Of a stretch of 64,000 nt of DNA, positions 59,222 through 64,000 are shown piece after piece (positions within the stretch are counted from its first letter, which is position 1; each line of letters begins with the position of its first letter). The DNA is taken from the NCBI GenBank assembly GCA_036488085.1, contig DASXHZ010000053.1, forward strand, positions 1-64,000. Reading direction: 5' to 3'. The notes beneath the pieces are model-generated. The model had not been told where the DNA came from. It did not search any database and was given only the letters and a program-made list of their open reading frames with translations. The position numbers were made by a program, and so were the translations under genes. Origin of the DNA: DASXHZ01 sp036488085. Its GTDB lineage: Bacteria > Acidobacteriota > Thermoanaerobaculia > Gp7-AA8.

Positions 59222-60293
59222 CGCGCTGAAGAGCGTCAAATTCCCCGGACTGTCGCGCGACATCGTGTCCTTCGGATTCGTCCATGACTTGCGCGTGGAA
59301 GGGAGCAAGGTCTCGTTCACGATCCGCTTTGCCACCGAACGCCCCGACGTCGGCGCCCAGATCGCGCGGGACGCCGAGGCGGTCGTGAGGAAGGTGGATG
59401 GCGTGGAGGCGGTGACGGTCAACGTCGACGTCGCTCCGCGCTCCGCTGCCACGCCAGGCGGCGCGACGATGCAGAACGACGCGCCGCTCGCGAACGTCCG
59501 GTACAAGATCGCCGTTGCGTCGGGCAAAGGCGGCGTCGGCAAGTCGACGGTCTCGACGAACCTCGCGCTCTCGCTCCGAGCCCTCGGGTACACGGTCGGA
59601 CTCCTCGATGCCGACATCTACGGCCCCTCGCAGCAGATGATGCTCGGCATCGAAGGGCGTCCGCAGATCGACGAGCGCGACGAGAAGATCATGCCGATGG
59701 AGAACCACGGCATCAAGACGATGTCGCTTGGCCTCATCACCGATCCTGACACGCCGGTCATCTGGCGCGGCCCCATGGTCATGAAGGCGCTCGACCAGTT
59801 CCTCAGCGACGTGAAATGGGGCGAGCTCGATTTCATGATCATCGACCTCCCGCCTGGCACCGGCGACGCGCAGCTCACCATGACGCAGAAGGTGCCGCTC
59901 ACCGGCGCTGTGGTCGTGACGACGCCGCAGGACGTGGCGCTCATCGACGCACGCAAAGGCCTCGCGATGTTCCGCAAGGTCAACGTCCCGGTCCTCGGCA
60001 TCATCGAGAACATGAGCTACTTCATCTGCCGTCACTGCGGCGAGCGCGAAGAGATCTTCGGCCACGGCGGCGGCCACAAGACTGCCGACATGCTCGGTGT
60101 CCCATTCCTCGGCGAGATCCCGATCGACCCGAAAGTCGTCGTCGGCGGCGATACCGGCGAGCCGATCGTCATTCTCGACCCCGGCTCAGTCGCCGCCGCC
60201 GCGTTCCGCGACCTGGCGAAGCAGATCGTGAGCGCGGTCGTGAGCGGTGAGGGCACGCACGAGCACCATCACGACCACGCGCACGTGCATTAG
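59196..60293 (+). CDS. apbC: Mrp/ApbC-type Fe-S cluster carrier ATPase
   Basis: 365 aa. N-terminal MIP18/DUF59-like domain (residues 1-85), then the P-loop AVASGKGGVGKSTVSTNLAL with the deviant Walker A lysine, DADIYGPSQQMMLG, and IIDLPPGTGDAQLTM. The Cys pair in YFICRHCGEREEIFG is the cluster site. It delivers Fe-S clusters to apo-proteins. A His-rich tail (HEHHHDHAHVH) might bind metal. Confidence 0.9.
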   Translation: MPSQEQILDALKSVKFPGLSRDIVSFGFVHDLRVEGSKVSFTIRFATERPDVGAQIARDAEAVVRKVDGVEAVTVNVDVAPRSAATPGGATMQNDAPLANVRYKIAVASGKGGVGKSTVSTNLALSLRALGYTVGLLDADIYGPSQQMMLGIEGRPQIDERDEKIMPMENHGIKTMSLGLITDPDTPVIWRGPMVMKALDQFLSDVKWGELDFMIIDLPPGTGDAQLTMTQKVPLTGAVVVTTPQDVALIDARKGLAMFRKVNVPVLGIIENMSYFICRHCGEREEIFGHGGGHKTADMLGVPFLGEIPIDPKVVVGGDTGEPIVILDPGSVAAAAFRDLAKQIVSAVVSGEGTHEHHHDHAHVH

Positions 60294-60372
60294 TTGCCGG
60301 TGGCCAGTAGCCGGTGGCCAGGTGCGCCTCTGGCAACCGGCAACCGGCAACCGGCAACCGGCAACCGGCCAC
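60294..60372. repeat. R3 palindromic repeat
   Basis: GTTGCCGGTGGCCAGTAGCC faces four GGCAACC-type units before the scoA gene. Confidence 0.75.
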
Positions 60373-60393
60373 TCGTTTGATATCGTCGCATGC

Positions 60394-61089
60394 ATGATCA
60401 ACAAAGTAGTCTCCTCCGCTGACGAAGCCGTGAAAGACGTCGCGGACGGCGCGTTGCTCGTCGTCGGCGGCTTCGGCCTCTGCGGGATTCCGGAGAACCT
60501 CATCAACGCGCTGGTGAAGCGGGGCGTGAAGAATCTCACCTGCGTCTCGAACAACGCGGGGGTCGACGACTGGGGCCTCGGGCTGCTATTGCAGACGAAG
60601 CAGATCAAGAAGATGGTCTCGTCGTACGTCGGCGAGAACGCGGAATTCGAGCGGCAGTACCTCGCCGGCGAGCTCGAAGTCGAGTTCTGTCCGCAGGGCA
60701 CGCTCTCCGAGCGGATGCGCACCGGCGGCGCCGGCATCCCCGCCTTCTTCACGCCGGCCGGTTTCGGCACCATCGTCGCGGAAGGGAAAGAGACGCGCGA
60801 ATTCGACGGCCGTATGTACGTCATGGAGCGTGGCATCGTCGGCGACTTCTCCCTCGTCGCCGCGCAGAAGGCCGACCGCTTCGGGAATCTCGTCTACCGG
60901 AAGACCGCCCGCAACTTCAACCCGATGGCGGCGACCGCGGGGAAGGTTTGCATCGCGGAGGTCGAGGAGCTCGTCGAGCCGGGGGAACTCGATCCGGACT
61001 GCATCCACACACCGGGCGTCTTCGTGCACCGCGTTGTCGTCGCGAAACGCGTCAAGCGGATCGAGCAGCGGACGGTGCGGAAGACTTAG
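60394..61089 (+). CDS. scoA: 3-oxoacid CoA-transferase subunit A
   Basis: 231 aa. GGFGLCGIPENLINALVKRG, VSNNAGVDDWGLG, ELEVEFCPQGTLSERMRTGG and YRKTARNFNPMAATAGK are diagnostic of SCOT/ScoA-type subunit A, which transfers CoA between succinyl-CoA and acetoacetate. Subunit B, which carries the catalytic Glu, normally follows at once; here the next gene is on the other strand. Start ATG at 60394; upstream frame is repeat-derived. Confidence 0.9.
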   Translation: MINKVVSSADEAVKDVADGALLVVGGFGLCGIPENLINALVKRGVKNLTCVSNNAGVDDWGLGLLLQTKQIKKMVSSYVGENAEFERQYLAGELEVEFCPQGTLSERMRTGGAGIPAFFTPAGFGTIVAEGKETREFDGRMYVMERGIVGDFSLVAAQKADRFGNLVYRKTARNFNPMAATAGKVCIAEVEELVEPGELDPDCIHTPGVFVHRVVVAKRVKRIEQRTVRKT

Positions 61090-62621
61090 CGCGCCAGCAC
61101 GCGCACTTCGCCATCGCGGCCGAGGAGCCGGTGGTAGGGGAAGCGCGCGATCGTCCGGTAGCCGGGCACGTCTCCGAACGCGAGGATGTAGCGGTCGTCG
61201 ACGACGCCGAAGCCTGGTTTCCCGAGGTCCTTGCGGCCGCGCTGCACGGCGAGGAGCGCGTTGATCTCGTATCCGCCATCCATCTGATCGAGAGTGACGC
61301 CGCGCGATTGCAGCCATCTGTACCCACTCCATCGCGCGCGGTTCCACGAGAGATACTCCGCCGTTCCGCTGACCGCGAAAACCGCCACGATCGCCAGCGC
61401 GGCGACGCCGATCTTCGGCACGCGCGCGATCGACAGCGGAATGAGAATCGCGAGCGGCCACATCGCGTCGATCGAATACCGATCGAAGTAGATCCGCTGG
61501 AACATGTAGATCAGCGTCCCGCAGATGCAGTAGATCAGGGCGACGCGCGCCTCTAGCGACTGTGATGTCTTTGACGACAGCAAGAGGATCGCGAGGAGTG
61601 TCGTCGCGATCATCAAGGCGATCAGCCACCCGTACGCGACGTGAAACGGATACGGCCGTAGAAAGACGAACGTATCGCGCAGCGTCGGCGGCCCGAGGGT
61701 GAAGTTGATGAACACATTTCCCCGCGCCGGATACGGAATCGGCCGGCGCAGCCAAAGCATGTGCGCCGCAATCGCCCCGAACCAGAGCGTAACGCCCCCA
61801 ATCCTGCCGGCGCTCGAGCGCGAGATCGCAGGCACCAAACAGAGCACCAGCGGCAGAAAGAACAGGGTCGCGTACTGAACGTTGAAAAAGCCGTAGTGAA
61901 GGGCCCCGAGAATCAGATTGATGCCTGAAGGAGGCTTATGGAATCCCGCCTCCTGCTGCGACACGATCAGCATCCCGCTCGCCATCAGTACGGCGAACAG
62001 CGCCACCGCCGCGCCGTACCACGCCGCGAATGCCTTCCACCGAACGGGCCGTAGCCACGACACCGCGATCAGCGGCGCCACTGCATTCAGGATCCCGATC
62101 TGCCGCACGAAGAAGCTCGCGATCGCAACTATCGCAGCGGCCGCAATCCAGGCGTCGCGCTCGCGCCGGTACGCTTCGACGAACATCGCGAACGCCGCCA
62201 CGCTCAGGAAGAGCTCCGGAATGTGGGTCATGTACGTGAACGACGCCCAGAAGATCAGCGGATGGAAGAAGAACGCGAGCGCAGCGAATAGGGCGAGCGT
62301 CTCGCGCACCACGAGCCGCCGCAGGATCCGGTAGACGAGCAGCGTCGTTGCGAGCGACAGCGACAGTGTCGACGCCCGCAATACGGTGCAGCTCATCCCG
62401 AAGACGACCGTCCAGAGTGCGCCCCAGAGGTACTGCAGTACCGCGACCGCCGAGGTGAATGGAGTGTGTTGAATCGTTCCGGTCTGCACGAGATTCCACG
62501 TCGTCAGCGTGAAATCCCAATCGTCGTCGAGCGGGAAGTTGCCGCGCGGGTCGACGAGAACCACCGCGGCCGCAAAGGCGGCGGCGATCGCCGCCGTTGC
62601 GATCCAATCGCGGCGCGTCAT
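61086..62621 (-). CDS. Membrane glycosyltransferase (GT39-like)
   Basis: 511 aa with about eleven membrane segments. The first loop reads GNFPLDDDWDFTLTTWNLVQ with acidic residues of GT-C enzymes. No substrate cue. ATG at 62621 overlaps the upstream stop (ATGA), so it is co-translated with a second such protein. Confidence 0.7.
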   Translation of the reverse strand: MTRRDWIATAAIAAAFAAAVVLVDPRGNFPLDDDWDFTLTTWNLVQTGTIQHTPFTSAVAVLQYLWGALWTVVFGMSCTVLRASTLSLSLATTLLVYRILRRLVVRETLALFAALAFFFHPLIFWASFTYMTHIPELFLSVAAFAMFVEAYRRERDAWIAAAAIVAIASFFVRQIGILNAVAPLIAVSWLRPVRWKAFAAWYGAAVALFAVLMASGMLIVSQQEAGFHKPPSGINLILGALHYGFFNVQYATLFFLPLVLCLVPAISRSSAGRIGGVTLWFGAIAAHMLWLRRPIPYPARGNVFINFTLGPPTLRDTFVFLRPYPFHVAYGWLIALMIATTLLAILLLSSKTSQSLEARVALIYCICGTLIYMFQRIYFDRYSIDAMWPLAILIPLSIARVPKIGVAALAIVAVFAVSGTAEYLSWNRARWSGYRWLQSRGVTLDQMDGGYEINALLAVQRGRKDLGKPGFGVVDDRYILAFGDVPGYRTIARFPYHRLLGRDGEVRVLAR

Positions 62622-63853
62622 TGTCGCGGCACCGTCGCGAAGCGATACAGCAGCACGACGGCCACGAACGCCAGTGTCGCCATTCCCTGTGCCGCAAGGC
62701 GTTCCCACGACCATCGGACGTGCCAGCCGACGTTCTTCTCCGTCACGAAATAGGCGCCGAAGTAAAAGAGGTACTGCACAGCCATCGTTCCGAGCGCGAA
62801 GATCTCGTCGCCGGCGAAACGGATGCCGAGGATCACGGCGGCAGCGATTCCGATCCAGAGCAGCGGCAGGCCGGTCCTATACGTCGCAAACGCCGCCAGC
62901 AGCTCGCCGGGTGCGCGGAGGCGCGCCACGACTCGATCGAGCACCGGCCCGCTGGCGATGTCGGTGCCGAGCGAGAACATCGTGCGCGCGATGTACCACG
63001 GCGCCGCGATCGCGAAAGCGGGCCAGAGCCGCGGCACATCGCGCCACCGCCTGACCATGATGAGCCCCGCCATGGCGGCGATCAGAAGCGCCGTCCCCTC
63101 GTTCTTCGACAATGCGGCGCAGCCGAGGAGCAGCGCCGCTGATGTCATGACTCTGCGTCGCGCTAGCAGCAATCCCGCTGTCCCGTAGGCGATCAGCGGC
63201 CCTTCGCCGATCCCGATCCACGGCGCCATCGCGAGCGGCGCCACCGCGGCCGTCGCAAGCGACGCCCGCAGCGGCGATCCCAACTCCTCGCGGAACAGAG
63301 AGCGGATGATCAGGATCAATCCGGCGGCGAACCAGGGATAGAGCCAGCCGAGCGTCTCCGGTTTCCATCCGCCGCTCGCGAGCGTCATCGCATCGAACAC
63401 GAGCGGCAACAGCGGCGGATAGTCGGGATGGTCCCAGCGATACCAGGGATTCTGGAGAAACGACCAGTCGATCCCGCCGTGATGAGCGAAGGTCGCCCCC
63501 TTCAGCCCCCAACTGGCGATGAAATCGATCTCCGGCGGCGCGCCGATCGTCGCGAACAGCGCATAGCCCGCGAGCGTCGCGACCGTGAGCAAATCGAACC
63601 AGTGCAGTTCCTCGAAGCGAACCTGTCGCGGGCGCAATGCGAGCGTGAGCGCGATCGCGATCAGCAGCGCGGCCACGGAGACACGCGTGAAAGACCACGT
63701 GACGCCGAGGGACGACATCGCGAACAGGACCGCAGCGCAGATCGCGACTCCGAGCAGCATGGCCTCGCCGAGGAAACGGAGGAGTGGCGCGTCGCGGTCG
63801 GCGAGCCGTGCCGCAGGAATCCCGACCATGAGCGCCAGCGCGAAAGCCATCAT
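62618..63853 (-). CDS. Polytopic glycosyltransferase-like membrane protein
   Basis: 411 aa, about ten membrane segments, with IDFIASWGLKGATFAHHGGI then NPWYRWDHPDYPPLLPL, a pattern of GT-C/DUF2029-like enzymes. Start ATG at 63853 overlaps the preceding stop (ATGA). Middle gene of an envelope-glycan operon (inference). Confidence 0.68.
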   Translation of the reverse strand: MMAFALALMVGIPAARLADRDAPLLRFLGEAMLLGVAICAAVLFAMSSLGVTWSFTRVSVAALLIAIALTLALRPRQVRFEELHWFDLLTVATLAGYALFATIGAPPEIDFIASWGLKGATFAHHGGIDWSFLQNPWYRWDHPDYPPLLPLVFDAMTLASGGWKPETLGWLYPWFAAGLILIIRSLFREELGSPLRASLATAAVAPLAMAPWIGIGEGPLIAYGTAGLLLARRRVMTSAALLLGCAALSKNEGTALLIAAMAGLIMVRRWRDVPRLWPAFAIAAPWYIARTMFSLGTDIASGPVLDRVVARLRAPGELLAAFATYRTGLPLLWIGIAAAVILGIRFAGDEIFALGTMAVQYLFYFGAYFVTEKNVGWHVRWSWERLAAQGMATLAFVAVVLLYRFATVPRQ

Positions 63854-64000
63854 GGTGTTCTTCGCAACAGCACGCCGTCAGCGCTCCGCCATACCGTCCG
63901 GAAGTGCGGCAATCTCGCGTCGAGCCTGAAACAGACGACGACGTCCGCCTGTACGAGATTCTGGGGGAGCGGCCGGTCGGACTCGTCGATCATCGGCACC
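63850..64000 (-). CDS. C-terminal end of a gene upstream in the glycosyltransferase operon (partial)
   Basis: About 50 codons are visible, continuing past the right edge, ending FRTVWRSADGVLLRRTP with TGA overlapping the next ATG. The part seen (LVQADVVVCFRLDARLP) resembles the soluble C-terminal end of GT39-like proteins, but it is too short to assign. Confidence 0.5.
   Translation of the reverse strand, partial: VPMIDESDRPLPQNLVQADVVVCFRLDARLPHFRTVWRSADGVLLRRTP

Noticed and set aside
1..64000. tRNA, rRNA or riboswitch genes
   Set aside because: I found no cloverleaf, rRNA or riboswitch pattern that I could support by eye.

Overview
The window is a 64 kb piece of a G+C-rich (roughly two-thirds G+C by eye) Gram-negative bacterial chromosome. 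Three DUF4388/PatA-type proteins, a MacA-MacB-type exporter, a LolC/E-type permease, several lipoproteins, an M13 peptidase and many interspersed palindromic repeats suggest a soil- or sediment-type lineage such as Acidobacteriota. That placement is inference, because no rRNA or tRNA gene is visible to anchor it. Genes are densely packed, and many consecutive pairs share 4-nt ATGA, GTGA or TTGA overlaps.

Layout. 1-1290 (minus): KimA-like potassium permease (cut by the window edge) and a KdpD-type USP domain protein. 1444-4339 (plus): accessory cassette A, an unknown 299-aa protein, a cytoplasmic-looking subtilase and a small protein resembling the subtilase propeptide. 4354-11453: argS, a VOC protein, a membrane protein beside a collapsed multihaem cytochrome gene, modBC, an acyl-CoA ligase and a beta-propeller protein. 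11894-14129: a decayed antitoxin and an FAD oxidoreductase. 14410-16560: accessory cassette B (membrane-anchored protein, Rubisco-activase-like AAA+ ATPase, HORMA-like protein), lying between two 232-bp copies of the 3' end of an ABC ATPase gene. 16561-20944: MacAB-like exporter. 21023-31312: NRDE protein, Nramp transporter, PRC-like proteins, treZ, DoxX, a large DUF4388 protein, a LOG enzyme and an APC transporter. 31369-44985: regulators, M13 peptidase, PadR/HAAS pair, PLP decarboxylase, a broken M23 peptidase, an atypical response regulator, a glycosyltransferase and a LolC/E-like permease. 45004-54094: carA, a methylmalonyl-CoA mutase large subunit, a DUF4388 protein and an RNA-maturation cluster (cca, rsmD, phoH-like, ybeY). 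54094-64000: GGDEF protein coupled to a DUF4388 protein, SPOR protein, LOG protein, Mrp, scoA and membrane glycosyltransferases.

The most striking content is the two A+T-richer cassettes. Cassette B encodes a close homologue of Rubisco activase with no Rubisco in view, coupled to a protein whose pattern resembles bacterial HORMA domains. HORMA proteins are normally remodelled by a different AAA+ ATPase (TRIP13/Pch2), so this may be an undescribed HORMA-plus-remodeller system. Cassette A pairs a subtilase with a stand-alone propeptide-like putative inhibitor. Both cassettes carry similar sequence blocks just upstream of their first gene.

A second theme is repeats. At least four families of palindromic elements lie between genes, and several copies lie in frame inside conserved enzymes (argS, treZ, decarboxylase, rsmD, a glycosyltransferase), where they encode extra peptide segments. 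A third theme is promoter placement: many genes have a -10-like hexamer only 5-9 nt before the start codon, which implies leaderless or nearly leaderless mRNAs.
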